This document shows, one piece after another, positions 1-10,330 of a DNA stretch of 64,000 nt (position 1 is its first letter; each line of letters opens with the position of its first letter). The position numbers were made by a program, and so were the translations under genes. Location: assembly GCA_036362985.1 (NCBI GenBank), contig JAYGXS010000005.1, positions 55,164,996 to 55,228,995 of the forward strand, read 5' to 3'. A model generated the notes under the pieces. It made no database searches. It worked only from the letters and a program-made list of their open reading frames with translations, and was not told the DNA's origin. The DNA is from Ligula intestinalis (Eukaryota > Platyhelminthes > Cestoda > Diphyllobothriidea > Diphyllobothriidae).

Positions 1-842
1 ATGGAATGGTTAGAAGCAATCAACGTAGCTGACTGCTGACAATACCCAAGAATTTACTCTGCTATCTCCGTGAGCAATCTTATAAAACTGTTAGGAGGTC
101 TGGATGCAAAGGCAACTTACACGTAAGAAAGCAGTCTTGCGAGGACAAAGCGCTTTAGCAGTGTAGCATTAACAGTTTTTACCTACAGCAGATGCTCAGA
201 GGACCGAAAATATGCATCGGGCTTTCCCTCATTAGTACTATTTTCAGCAGTTACGTAATTTTGGCGTTTATTGGTTAACAGAACGTTACGGGAGCTGAGG
301 AAATTGTTTAGAGTGTTATGCAGTACGTCTGTTGGTGGAAGGCCACTAACACTCCTAGTTTTTCTTCCTATGAACATTTTTTCCGAACTCCATTCTCCTG
401 AGCCATAAAACTATATTTTTGTTTTACTCGGTTAAGTGCACAGCTTTCAATAAGAAGTTGAACAAGCACGTGCTTGTACCCGCAAAAGACTGGGTTCTTA
501 TTTCCTAGTTCGTAACAGTTGGGACAGTTCCTGGACAGACTGTGCCCTATCCCACACTTCCTTGTCTCTGTTGAGAATGTACTTCGGCCTATCATTCGGT
601 TGCCCTCTAATGATTTGTCGCGAAGCAAGGCGAGATTCCTCTGTGTGTAACCAAATCGCAATATCAGCGATCCACACGACTTGTAAATCGAGAGCCTGCA
701 TGGTGGTTACAGGCTGATTAGTAGCTTTGTTGGTCAGGACTGAGCTATATCGCTTCGTGGTCAGGCAACGAAGCCAGGGGACTGATCTGTTGTTGCGCAT
801 GGTTAAATGCGCACAAGTTTTGGTGAAAAAAATAGGTAGGAC
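1..842. other. No recognisable gene
   Basis: Only short chance ORFs on both strands; none resembles a known protein family. No RNA gene or clear repeat boundary was recognised before the repeat that starts near 843. Confidence 0.5.
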
Positions 843-1050
843 TATCGCAGAGGGTTAAGCAAGTTAAACCCAGGCAACTGCGATCTTCAGATCATGGTTA
901 CTTATTAGAGGAGAAGTCTGCGGAGGACAGAATAGAAGGAATAATTTATTGTATACACAGAGGAACGGAGAATAGATGGAAAGAGTTGTGACTTCGGAGC
1001 ACACGTCGTTCCGCTGGAGCGCCGTGGTCCTATGAGATGGCTGACAGCGG
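843..1050 (+). repeat. Dispersed repeat B, copy 1
   Basis: Begins with TATCGCAG and a GGTTAAG run, then CTGCGATCTTCAG, then a purine-rich stretch and TTTATTGTATACA. The same order of blocks recurs at 2918 (plus), 3700 (plus), 2312 (minus) and 6160 (minus). It has no ORF. The family is unclassified; a terminal repeat or a short non-autonomous element are both possible. Confidence 0.55.
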
Positions 1051-1607
1051 AGGATGGGGTCAAAGGGACATGTTCGGGTGGTGCTTGGGCAGCCGCGAGA
1101 ACCTAGCCACACGTGTGTGTGTGTCCGAGTGGAAGTAGGTCAAGTCTCTGCAAGGTATTGGATGACCTTGAGGCAGCTGGCCTTGAACAATGACGCCGGA
1201 CAAAGCACTGGAGGGCGTCGGCCGGCAGCAACCACTGCAGGACAACTTAAGTAGCAAAGTAAATCTGATTCAAAAGTATGAGCAATGCCTTGGTAGGTCG
1301 AGAATGAATCCACTCGAAGTTGGATAAACTGACTATAGAAACAGGTAGATACAATGAAGGGAAAGGATCGCTATCATTGAGTTGAATAGGATTTGTTCAC
1401 AACCTGTGCGTGACAAAGAACGAAGGAGTCATGAAATAGTAGCGTAAGAACAATTTTTATTTTTTAAATCGTGTCTCTCCAACAAGCATTTATCCCACAC
1501 TAAAACAAAAGCCCCGAATCGCTACCGGTAGTCACATTTTCCGGTGTGCCTCTGGGCCGCTTCAGCAGCCGCATATGGACTATTAGTGTAGCCAGATGAA
1601 AATAAAT

Positions 1608-1692
1608 GGTCATTTCTGACTCGTTAGTCTCCATCAGCCAACAGTAGCGAATCTCAAGTGGTGCACCACCCGAGACTCTAACAGACAGCCTG
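1608..1692 (-). mobile_element. SINE fragment
   Basis: On the minus strand this carries the SINE body found at 1709-1866: the bases after the B box, then the block reading TTGGCTGATGGAGACTAA followed by GAGTCAGAAATG. It is a diverged partial copy lying head to head with the next SINE. Confidence 0.5.
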
Positions 1693-1708
1693 TGGACAAC
1701 CGTCGCTC

Positions 1709-1866
1709 CATGACTCATTGGTAGCTCAATAGTTAGAGCTTTGGACTTCCGATTGCAAGATCGCGGGTTCGAGACTCAGGTTGTGTACCATTTGAGGTTG
1801 GGTATGGCTGGCTGATAAGGGCTAATAAACCAGAAACGGCCATTCCAGTCTCCTTTACCTTTACCG
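1709..1866 (+). mobile_element. tRNA-derived SINE
   Basis: The head resembles a tRNA gene, with an A-box-like TGGTAGCTCAATAGTTAGAG and a B-box-like GGTTCGAGACTC. The body reads GGGTATGGCTGGCTGATAAG, then GGCTAATAAACCAGAAACGG. The same head and body recur near 6640, 14285, 28975, 49198, 54612 and 55085. Such elements are transcribed by RNA polymerase III and moved by a partner LINE (family knowledge). Confidence 0.7.
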
Positions 1867-1964
1867 GAAATCTCTATCTGCCTAAAACTCTCAGTGCAAG
1901 CGGGTGTTAATTTATAGTGGGTGCGGACGGTCGGTGAGCCTGTGGTGACTCGTTCCTTGCAGGC

Positions 1965-2312
1965 AAGCATTTTTCAAGACTCATCGCCGCCGACGAGTAC
2001 ACATGCACTGGCCGCCCACGCCCATCTGTCTGGCCAATCAGTCTGGCAAATCACCTGTCAGGGCTGATTCACACAAAGGCCGCTACAGGCGCTGTGGCGA
2101 TTCCCGCGGTCACCTGGCTTCAGACGCTGCGCTGTGGCGGTGGTTGACTCACTCCTCTGAAAGACAAATTGCTCCTGTCTATTCGCCACTTACTGCTGCA
2201 TAAAATAAACTCTTTCTTCCACTCTGACCTTCCGTGACTTATCTTTTTCTAAGGAACCGGGCCCTGAAGATCGCAGTTGCTAGGGTTTAGCTTACTTAAC
2301 CCCCTGCGATAT
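1965..2312 (-). repeat. Dispersed repeat B, copy 2
   Basis: Read on the minus strand from 2312: TATCGCAGGGGGTTAAG, CTGCGATCTTCAG, GGTTCCTTAG, then GAGTTTATTTTATGCAG and a GC-rich tail ending near the block CAGTGCATGTGTACTCGT. The tail block is shared with 5380-5410, which helps set the far end of the family at about 350-400 bp. Confidence 0.55.
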
Positions 2313-2917
2313 TTGTAACCCCGCGGTGATCCCAGCGATAAGCCGTGCGTGCTGACCTACGTAGTAAGCGTCCATGACGGCCTGGTAGGCAGTAGCGCGT
2401 GTGTTGAAGTAACAAGCCTCGGGACATTCTCAGCCGTTCCGGCCACTTTAGTTTCAAAAAAATCCAAGAATTTGGACGCGCTCAGGTGCATAGAAAAAGG
2501 CGATAGATAAGGTATTCTGTCGACGGACCTTTGGCTTCTGGTAGTTAGTGTGTGTTCCGGATTGGTGGCCAGTATGGTCAATGTACAGGTAAGAGAGCAA
2601 CTGTGTGGCAAAAATTCTTCATAGAGTCAAGGTCAAGGTCCAGAAAATAAGCGGTATACCTTCCGTCGGGTTTTCTGTTACTGTGGCAGCGCAGATCTGC
2701 TCAATAAAGGGCGGGCTTCAGGAATTTGCAAACGGCTTCCGAATTCAGAGGAGGTCGAAAGGCTCAACCCGGCGGAATTCTACTCCTTGGAAAATATGCA
2801 CGAACTCTCTGAAGAGATCATCCTGCATTCTACGCTTGTTATGTGAATCACTCACAAGTCAGCATCCTGAACATGTGGTATTGTTGCAAATAACGGACCG
2901 CAGCTTTAGAGGGTGAC
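2313..2917. other. No recognisable gene
   Basis: Short overlapping ORFs only, with no family resemblance seen on either strand. It lies between an inverted and a direct copy of repeat B. Confidence 0.45.
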
Positions 2918-3200
2918 ATATCGCAGGTAGTTAAGTTAATTGAGAAGAGGCTAACAACTGCGATCTTCAGGTCTTAGGAGGCCAGAGTGATAGGAAGAGT
3001 TTATTTTGTGCAGGAGGGGGGGGGGGAGGAGAGAATAGAGAGGAGGAATTTGACTATCGGAGAAGTTCAGTTCGTCACCTAGCGGGGCGGCATCCAAAGC
3101 GTGAGAGCGTAGGCGCGGTTATTGCCGTCAGGGCCTTTGTGAACCGGCCTTGAAAAGGATTGGTTAAATGGATTGGGCCAGCCTACGAGCGCAGACATGT
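2918..3200 (+). repeat. Dispersed repeat B, copy 3
   Basis: Starts TATCGCAGGTAGTTAAG, then CTGCGATCTTCAGG, GAGTGATAGGAAGAGTTTAT, a G-run at 3016-3027 and GAATTTGACTATCGGAGAAG. The last block matches 5246-5270. No ORF of note. Confidence 0.6.
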
Positions 3201-3699
3201 TAGCAGCCGCCCTGAAGGAAAAGCGTTCGCAGCGGAGCATGCAGCTCTCCTAAAGGTAGGTCAAGACTTGCGATCACGTGAGGGTCCGCCCGGACTAAAG
3301 CCACTACAGACATACTAAAGTCAGTTAGTACATTCGACGAACTGCGCACTCCCGTGTATGACAGGGAACCTGGCATTAGCAAACAGACGTCAAAAGTCCA
3401 TAAGCATATTTTCTTCGTGCACGCACTCAAAAGTGTTCCCCGCATCAATTTTTTGATACTGAAGTTATCATAATGACTGACCCAAAATAGACAGATAAAC
3501 CATACCTACACGGGAATTTTGGCGCAGAAATTCCGTTCCCTCTCCAATATGCAAGGAATTTTGGCAGAGTATCATTGGGAGTGCAATTTATACACGCTTA
3601 GCCCCAGTCATGTGTGTCATGGAACCGAGTGGGAAAGTAAATAAGAGGCTAATCGTGATAACAGAAAGATAAATAGTGGCAGCTTGGATGGGCTTACGC
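3201..3699. other. No recognisable gene
   Basis: Nothing recognised beyond short ORFs without family resemblance. Repeat B sequence resumes near 3700. Confidence 0.4.
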
Positions 3700-3920
3700 A
3701 AAGTTAGAAGCCATTGGGAAGCCAAGAAAAGTGTAATCGCGATTACGAAGTTTTATCGAGGAATTAAGGTAAATAGAGAAAAATCTAACCCATACGAACT
3801 TCAGGCCCAATTTCTTAGGAAAATAAAAATTGGTAGGCGGCTAGAGTGACAGGAACAGTTTATTCTGTAGATAGAAAAGTAGAAGGCGATGCAATCATCG
3901 GAATCATATTTTTACTTGTC

Positions 3921-3955
3921 TGAGCTTTCAGGCTCTTTCTAGCGTCCAACATCAG
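3921..3955 (-). ncRNA. Hammerhead-ribozyme-like motif, class 1 (degenerate)
   Basis: The minus strand reads CUGAUGU, then a stem II with arms GGACGCU and AAGAGCCU, then GAAAGCUCA. The core A9 is replaced by U, so activity is doubtful. It lies in the inverted 3' end of the PLE. Confidence 0.5.
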
Positions 3956-5074
3956 AGATAAAAGGCGGAAACGAAAGACGAGCAACAGTTGTAGGACGCA
4001 GAGGCCAATCAACCGTTATGGAAGGTAGGGGAAGGGGGTGGGGGAACAGTCAACCACCAGCGCCATCAGTTTGTAGATGCCTGCGCAGCGCGATGCATGC
4101 CGGTGCCAGATCGATAAATCGATTGACGGAGTTCTCATCCGAGGCCCAGGCTTCAATCAATTCGTGGCCTGTTTTTTTGCCAGTATGCGCGGTTACCCTC
4201 ACAGCTGCTAAATTAAACTCGTGACCGGTCTCGTACGTACGGACGGCCACTTGCGATGATGCGTCACTCCGTTGTACCGCCAGTTTATGTTCATGTCTGC
4301 ATGAACCAAGCGTACGTCCTGTCTGTCCTGTGTAGTTTCGGGGACAATTCAGCCATAGTATGCGATACACGACGCCCGACTGTTCACTGGGATTTAAACG
4401 GTTCTTGATTCGCATAATCCGGCCGCGCGTGGTAGCCTTGGGACGGTGTGCCATTCCGCCGCCTAGTCCCGCAGCAATGCATTCGGACGCTTCCGATACA
4501 TCCTTGATGTATGGTAGCGCACGCCATATCGTACGGGTTGGTCCTGGTTGGGTCCTCGGAGGGCGAGCATGTATGCATTGGCTTATGAAGGCCTTCGGAT
4601 AGCCATTCCGGATAAATTGGTTGCGGACCTATAATGCCTCACGTGCTTTGTCTTCCGAATTTCCGCATTGAGTCTGCATTATTTTGAAGAGTGTTTTTAC
4701 GCAATTTCTTTTTTAAGCCGCCGGATGGTTGCTGTAAAATTTGAGAAGCTAAGTTACGTTCGTCGCCTTCCTGTAGACCGTTGTTTCGATTTTGCCTTTG
4801 GAAGTTCGCATAACGAGTACATCGAGGAAGGGCAGCTATTGATTCCGGCAAAAAGACGGGCCGCGAATTGATTGAAGCCTGGGCCACGGATGAGAACTCC
4901 GTCAATCGATTTACCTATCTGGCGCCGGCATACATTGCGCTGCGCAGGCATCTATAGACTGATGGCACTGGTGGTTGACTGTTCCCACACCCCCTTCCCC
5001 CCTACCTTCCATAACGGCTGATTGGCCCCTGCGTCCTATAGCTGTTGCTGGTCTTTCGTTTACGCCTTTTATCT

Positions 5075-5109
5075 CTGATGATGGACTCTAGAAAGAGCCC
5101 GAAAGCTCA
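5075..5109 (+). ncRNA. Hammerhead-ribozyme-like motif, class 1
   Basis: Plus strand CUGAUGA, one extra U, stem II arms GGACUCU and AGAGCCC around a short loop, then GAAA, a two-base loop GC and UC, with A next (predicted cleavage after C5108). Short flanking U-rich and A-rich arms could form stem I. Minimal hammerheads of this kind are known from the flanking repeats of PLEs in animals (established knowledge). The extra base between A9 and stem II is unusual. Confidence 0.6.
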
Positions 5110-5689
5110 GACAAGTAAAAGTGTAATTCCGGTGATCACAACACATTTTTCTTCTCTATTTACACACACATTTAGGATGCGAACATTGGCCTCAATTTGT
5201 GACAGTTTGTTCTGTGAAGAAGGAGTGGGAGAATGGGTAGGAGAAATTTGACTTTCGGACGAGTGCAGTTCGGCAGGCCTGGAGGCAGTCATCTCAGCGG
5301 TCACCGAGAGCGGTCTTTTTGTAAGTCGGTCTTTACAGGTGATTGGTCAGACCGACCGGTTAGATGGACGGGCGTAGGTGGTCAGTGCATGTGTACTCGT
5401 TGGTGGTGGTGAGCTTAAGCACATGACTGTCTACGCGGAATGAGTCATCCCAATTTAACATGCGTAATTACCTTCTTATTTCGTTATCAATAACTCTGAA
5501 CCTAACCCTTACGCTACATTACCGACGAATACAATAACGACTGGAAGGGCAATTTCTTGTTTATTGGCCGTAATCACCCACCGATACCTAAACCTGACTG
5601 TTGCAACACTTGAACCTCGATTTGTTGGCGTAAAACGCTCTAACCAGTTTTCTAGATCTTTTGCCAGTGACGGTTCTCTTGTAGTTGCT

Positions 5690-6160
5690 CTTTCTGCCCA
5701 ACGCCCACCTAATTCTTGACGTCACAGACGAGGTCACTCAGAGCAGGCCCTTGCGCGAATGTACTTTTCGGCCTGCCTTCGGCCAGACGCAAACTGGCGC
5801 ACGAGAAACGGACCACCCACGCCAGTGTCTACCTTCGTGTAGTACAACCAATCACCATCGCGGCCGCGAGACTGAGCCAGGATTCGGCGGCCGCCCCGAT
5901 GACTGACGCTAGACTCACTTGGCATTCTGCCCCCGCACAGGGCGGACGCCACGCCGCTGCTCTCTCACACGGCTCTCACGGTCGAAGGAACGCCAGACCG
6001 AGTCAACCTTCCTATGAACTATTCTCCAACTCATTCTGTAAGCAATATATTGTTCCTACTGCTCTGGCTTTCCAAGTCTTCTCTCATCTCCTAAGGAACC
6101 GGGCCTGGAAGATCGCAGCCGTTAGAGTTAAACGTTTGTTTGCGATACTCTGTCTCTAAT
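5690..6160 (-). repeat. Dispersed repeat B, copy 5
   Basis: Read on the minus strand from 6160: TATCGCAAACAAACG, CTGCGATCTTCCAGG, GGTTCCTTAGGAG, GGAACAATATATTG and a GC-rich tail. The small ORFs at 5685-6159 are chance frames inside this GC-rich tail. Confidence 0.5.
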
Positions 6161-6389
6161 ATACCAGGCGCTGGTGGGGTCAATAAGTGAATCCAAAGAA
6201 AAAACGGAACTATTGAGTGAAGCAGTCAATCGGTGAGTGCCCGTTCACCATGGTCAGTATTCCCGATCGAAACTGACCGGAGAAAGAGGCCATGGAACAG
6301 TGATTACACCATTAGATTTCTGACATAAGCTGGCTGTAAGACGGGGAACGCATTATTGCAAGTGGTTGCTACGAGATGTGTCATGAGTT
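6161..6389. other. No recognisable gene
   Basis: Short spacer between repeat B and the next PLE fragment. Nothing recognised. Confidence 0.4.
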
Positions 6390-6895
6390 TACCTTCGCAG
6401 CTGCGTGGATAATCGCCCACGCCGGCAACAAGATGGGCCAAGAATTGATTGAAGCCTGGACCTCGGGTGAGAACTTAGTCTGGCAGAGACTATCTTGCGC
6501 CGGCATACATAGCCTAGCGCAGACATCTCCGGACTGACATCACTGGTGGTTGGTTGGTTCCTGCCCTCTATAGCTTTTGCTTGTTTTTCGTTGATGCTTT
6601 TATCTTTGATGGTGAACTCCAGTGAGATTAGTACACCCCGATCCACAACCGGCAAGACGTCGACCCGGTGGCCCTGTGGATAGGACGTTGGTCTCTAGCT
6701 CACTGGTCGCGGGTTAGAAATTCGAGTGTAGCGGCAGTTTCTGTGGCTACATTGGAGTCGGGTAAATGCGACTGACGACGGCAAATGAGCCAGAAATACG
6801 CGTATCTCGCAGTCCTAACGTTTGCCGATAATGCATTGGTTACTCTAGTAAGAGTTCGAAAGCTCAGAGAAATAAAACTGTGATTCCGATATAAG
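6390..6895 (+). mobile_element. Penelope-like element (family 1) 3' fragment, split by a SINE
   Basis: The plus strand encodes the C-terminal part of the family 1 GIY-YIG domain (HEFTFAAAWIIAHAGN, then GQELIEAW), followed by the 3' end. A SINE at about 6628-6841 cuts the 3' end within the hammerhead-like motif. The element resumes with TCTAGTAAGAGTTCGAAAGC and runs into the 3' end of a family 2 PLE near 6896. Confidence 0.7.
6628..6841 (+). mobile_element. tRNA-derived SINE inside a PLE
   Basis: The head reads GTGGCCCTGTGGATAGGACG, then a B-box-like GGTCGCGGGTTAGAAATTC. The body has GGAGTCGGGTAAATG and AATGAGCCAGAAAT, diverged from the other SINEs here. Flanking bases ACTCCAGTGAGA (left) and ACTCTAGTAAGAG (right) look like a slightly decayed target-site duplication of about 12 bp. 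Confidence 0.6.
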
Positions 6896-9330
6896 CGAAC
6901 ATCCGCGTCCCAGAAAGCGATTGAGACGAAGAAGGCTCGACCGCTGGGACAATGTGTTTATTCGCCTGACGTTTCGATATCCGTCGCGGATTCGTCATCA
7001 GAAACATGAGAAGCAGAAAGGTTAAGCATGCACAGAAGTTTGCAGTATTTACAGGGCACAGTCATTACTGCTAGCATACAGCGACAATTAACGTTAATTG
7101 CCTTCTTGTGCGTGGACTGCTTGTTGGACGGCACGCGGGCTCTGACCTGTTGAACTTTCGTCACGGGCGGTGAGCTCGGGCATGATGATGGCTCGGCCGT
7201 CTGCCTCCCGGTATTGGCGTACGATGAGACGGTGGCCCGCCCGTTCCTAAAGTGACGGCTTGTTTTGGCCAACTTGAATCTCAGGATTGAATATGGATTG
7301 GGCAAATCGTTGTCTTTGTTGATGGATTGGGGGCCCGTAAACCATGACTCAAGTAGTTCTCGGCTCACCAGATTGTCACCTCTTGCGAGAATTTCGGCCT
7401 CATCAAATTTAAAGGTGTGGCCGGGTCTCGTCGAATGAGCCGCAACTTGAGAATTGGCATCATTCCGCCGCACTGCAGCCGCGTGTTCGGCAATTCGCTT
7501 CCTGAGAAGTCTGCCAGTTTCTCCGACATAGTTGCTTTGACCGCAACTGCACCAGATCCTGTAGATGACCCCAGATGTTTCTTGCCGGGGCAGTGGGTCT
7601 TTCGGCTTCATTACATGGCGCCTTATGGTTGCCTCCGGCCTGCGTGTGACTCCAACTCCAAGTGGTGCGAGAAGGCAGCCGACTGCTTCCGATAAGTTTT
7701 TGACGTACGGGATCGAACGCCAAATCTTGGGGTCGGTACGCTTTTGTTGGCCAGCTCGTTTGTGCAAGCACCGGTTGACGAAGTTGTGCGGGTAGCCATT
7801 TTCTCTGAAAACCTGTCGGAGGTATTCTACCACGGCAACTTTGTCTTCTTCTTCGCTGTAGTGCGTCTCAACATGCCGATAGAGTGTTTTTACGCAACTG
7901 CGTTTGTGGCTGCTTGGGTGGTTGCTCTTGTAATTCAGTACTTGCATCGTGTTTGTCGCTTTCCCGAATACTTAAGTCTTTAGACCACCACAATCTTTTC
8001 GACAGACGAGGACATCAAGAAAGGCCAGCTGGTTGTTCTCTTCTTCCTCCATCGTGAATTGGATGTCCGGGAAGACGCTGTTGAGACGTTCCTTGAACGT
8101 GAGCACCTGATCCCGTTCGATGACGACGAAAATGTCATCCACATACCGCGTCCAGAATTTCGGTCAGTGGTGTTGGAAAACCAGCGACTCCAGCCGCTTC
8201 AGGACCGCCTCGGCTATGAGTCCCGAAATCGGTGAACCCATCGGTGTCCCCTTCACCTGCTCGTAGATCGTTCCGTCAAACGTGAAGTACGACCTGAGAC
8301 AGAACTTCAGGAGCTGTAGGATTTCCGCGTGTCCCAGGCGATTTTCCGTCTCATCGTATTTGTTTCTTAGGAGTAGTTCGACCGTGTCGATTGCCAGATC
8401 CTGAGGGATAAAAGTAAAAAGAGGCGTGAGATCGAAGGAAACCACGATATCACTTGGCAAGAGACTTATCCCTTTAAGTTTCTCTAAGAACTGTGTTGAA
8501 GAGCGGACTGTGGTCTCCTAATCAGCAGTCAGAAATTTGAGACGCCGAAATAACCAATTTGCCAGCCTGTACGTTGGAGTGCCTTTTAGTTATACGATGG
8601 GTTGTAGAGAAGTGCCTTCCTTGTGCACTTTGGGGAGGCCATAGAAACGGGCCAAGGCCGTTTCTCGTGCCCTCGCCATGCCTCGGTCGGACGGCGTTAT
8701 TGCACCCGAGTTCTCTAGAGCCAACACGGTCGAATTGCTTTCGCGTGTCAGCTTTTTTATGGGATTGGTCTCACAAGGAACATAAAACTGACGATCCTCC
8801 AGTAAGTTTTTCGCCTTCTGAAGGTAGTCGATTCTGTCTAATATGACCGTAGAACGTCCCTTGTCGGCTGGCACGAGGAAAATGTCCCGGTCGACCTTGA
8901 GTGCTCTTAAGGCAAAGCGTTCGACCTTGGGGAGCACTCCCGCGGTTGATGAGCCATCAGGAGGGACGATACCTGGTGTCGGATAAGGTTCTTTGTCTCC
9001 TCCGTTGCTTCTGTCTGATTTATGACTGATTCCACAGCTGCAATCATGTAAGCAGGGTTAGAATCAGTCGTGTTGAATGAGGCCTCATTCAACACGAATC
9101 TCCCCGCTTCGGGGCTAGCCCGGCATCGGGATGCGGACTTGCGGTGGCCTTGGAGTCGGGTCCCGGTTTGGAAGTGGTGAGAGAATTGGTTAGATCCGAT
9201 GATTCTACTTTCACTGTAATTCAGCTGCGTCGTTGCCAAGTCTGCCTTCAGCTGTCTCAAGTCAGACGTGGTGAACATCGTCGAGAGTGACGGTCGGACT
9301 GTCGTCGTGTCTACGTTCAACCTTGGTTTT
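6896..9330 (-). pseudogene. Penelope-like element (family 2) coding region, broken
   Basis: Read on the minus strand, the parts lie in PLE order. The N-terminal region is at 9320-8907. The start of the RT domain is at 8937-8590 (DIFLVPADKGRSTVILDR; ARFYGLPKVHKEG). The palm is at 8460-8164 (IVVSFDLTPLFTFIP; GTPMGSPIS), and the catalytic YVDD motif near 8120-8135. The GIY-YIG domain is in an ORF at 7947-6958 (VIYRIWCSCGQ, YVGETGR, EH). Frameshifts and stops separate the pieces, so no full polyprotein remains. The terminal ORF of 329 codons is the longest open part. Its last codons overlap a hammerhead-like motif. It belongs to a different family from the intact PLE in CHIP intron 3. Confidence 0.85.
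6967..7001 (-). ncRNA. Hammerhead-ribozyme-like motif, class 2, overlapping an ORF end
   Basis: Minus strand CUGAUGA (7001-6995), one extra C, stem II arms GAAUCCG and CGGAUAUC with one bulged A, then GAAA, a two-base loop CG and UC; predicted cleavage between 6968 and 6967. GUUU before the core and AAAC about ten bases after the site may form stem I. The same bases encode the last residues of the PLE ORF (VSDDESATDIETSGE, stop). Confidence 0.7.
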
Positions 9331-9905
9331 TTTTTCAGTCACACGTCTGTCTGACTTCCACGTTTGAAGTAACCAGACTAGAGTTGCGTAGATCTGGCGG
9401 GTCTACTTTCATTATAACTCAGCTATAGTCACCACGTCTGCCTTCGGCTCGCTAAAGCTCACGTTATACACCGGCGAGAGCGAAGGTCGAACTGCCGTCG
9501 TGTGTGCGTAACTTTTTGAGTGGAGTGCCCTACCGCGGGCTGAGAATCAGACTCAATGTGGCCTTTATGCCGCTCCCGCGCACGCGTGAGCCTACCTAGC
9601 GAGGTGTGCTGCGTGTATGTACGCGTATTGAGTGTTGGTCGCGCCAGCCGCCTGCACCCTCCCCCATCTCCAGTCTTATTGGCTTTTGTGTTTACATCGG
9701 GTCCCAGTGTGGGAGTGGTGAGAGAAGGAGGTAGAGTCTACCTTCACTATAATACAGCTATAGTCGCCAAGTCTGCCTCCAGACTTGTTGGTGAACATCG
9801 GCGAGAGCGACGCTCGAACTGTCGTCGTCGTCGTGGTGTATGTGTACAACCTTGCTTTTTTTTCCGTGACATGTCTGTCTGACTTCCGCGCTTGAAGTAA
9901 CCAGA
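9130..9905 (-). repeat. PLE family 2 5' flanking repeats (pLTR-like)
   Basis: The block containing TCTGTCTGACTTCC and TGAAGTAACCAGACT occurs at about 9346-9380 and 9870-9905. The block CTACTTTCACTRTAAT with CGTCTGCCTTC occurs near 9205, 9400 and 9735. These are direct partial duplications of the element's 5' end, including the start of its ORF. PLE copies often carry such long repeats (family knowledge). A related piece is at 53100-53350. Confidence 0.6.
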
Positions 9906-10293
9906 CTTTATAATTTTATCAAGCAAGCCCATGTCTGCGCGCACGCGCGCCCGTCTGCTTTTTTTACTCCACTCCTGCTTGCTCTCGCTCTCTGAGTAAT
10001 TAAGCATACCGACGAGGGGCGAGCTCGCACGCACGCACGCACGCACGTGCACACAAGTCACTCTTATATTTCGCTTGTTTTTTCGCGCCTGTCTGTACGC
10101 CACGCTATTCGGCCCTGAAGGCTGACTTGTGCGGCTGCTGCAGCTGATGCTCTGCGCACGTTGCGAGTGAGCGGCAGCCGACGCGGCGCTAGCTTGTTGA
10201 GGCAGGCGGCATGCGCGCCCCGCATCGCGCCGCGCGTACACACAACATCAAACACACACACAGCAAGCGAACGTCAGACTGCGGTGGCGGTGT

Positions 10294-10330
<37 letters not shown>

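Larger units (their letters stand above)
3869..5201. mobile_element. Penelope-like element (family 1), 5'-inverted copy
   Basis: The insertion has two parts facing away from each other. Bases 3869-4841 read on the minus strand: the end of the RT domain (LPFLDVLV), a linker, the GIY-YIG domain in an open frame at 4050-4454 (VVYRI, then YTGQTGR, then EH), and the 3' end with a hammerhead-like motif. Bases 4843-5201 read on the plus strand: the C-terminal GIY-YIG block (RELIEAWATDENSVNRF), then another copy of the 3' end. PLEs encode a telomerase-related reverse transcriptase joined to a GIY-YIG endonuclease. This copy is dead. The layout resembles twin priming; that mechanism is an inference. 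Confidence 0.8.
3700..5440 (+). repeat. Dispersed repeat B, copy 4, split by a PLE
   Basis: Repeat B sequence runs from about 3700 to 3868 (CTTCAGGCCC, GAGTGACAGG, TTTATTCTGT) and resumes at 5216 with the downstream blocks (GAATTTGACTTTCGGACGAG to GTGCATGTGTACTCGT). The gap is filled by a Penelope-like element. The 14 bases at 3855-3868 recur with one mismatch at 5202-5215, as expected for a target-site duplication. Confidence 0.6.
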
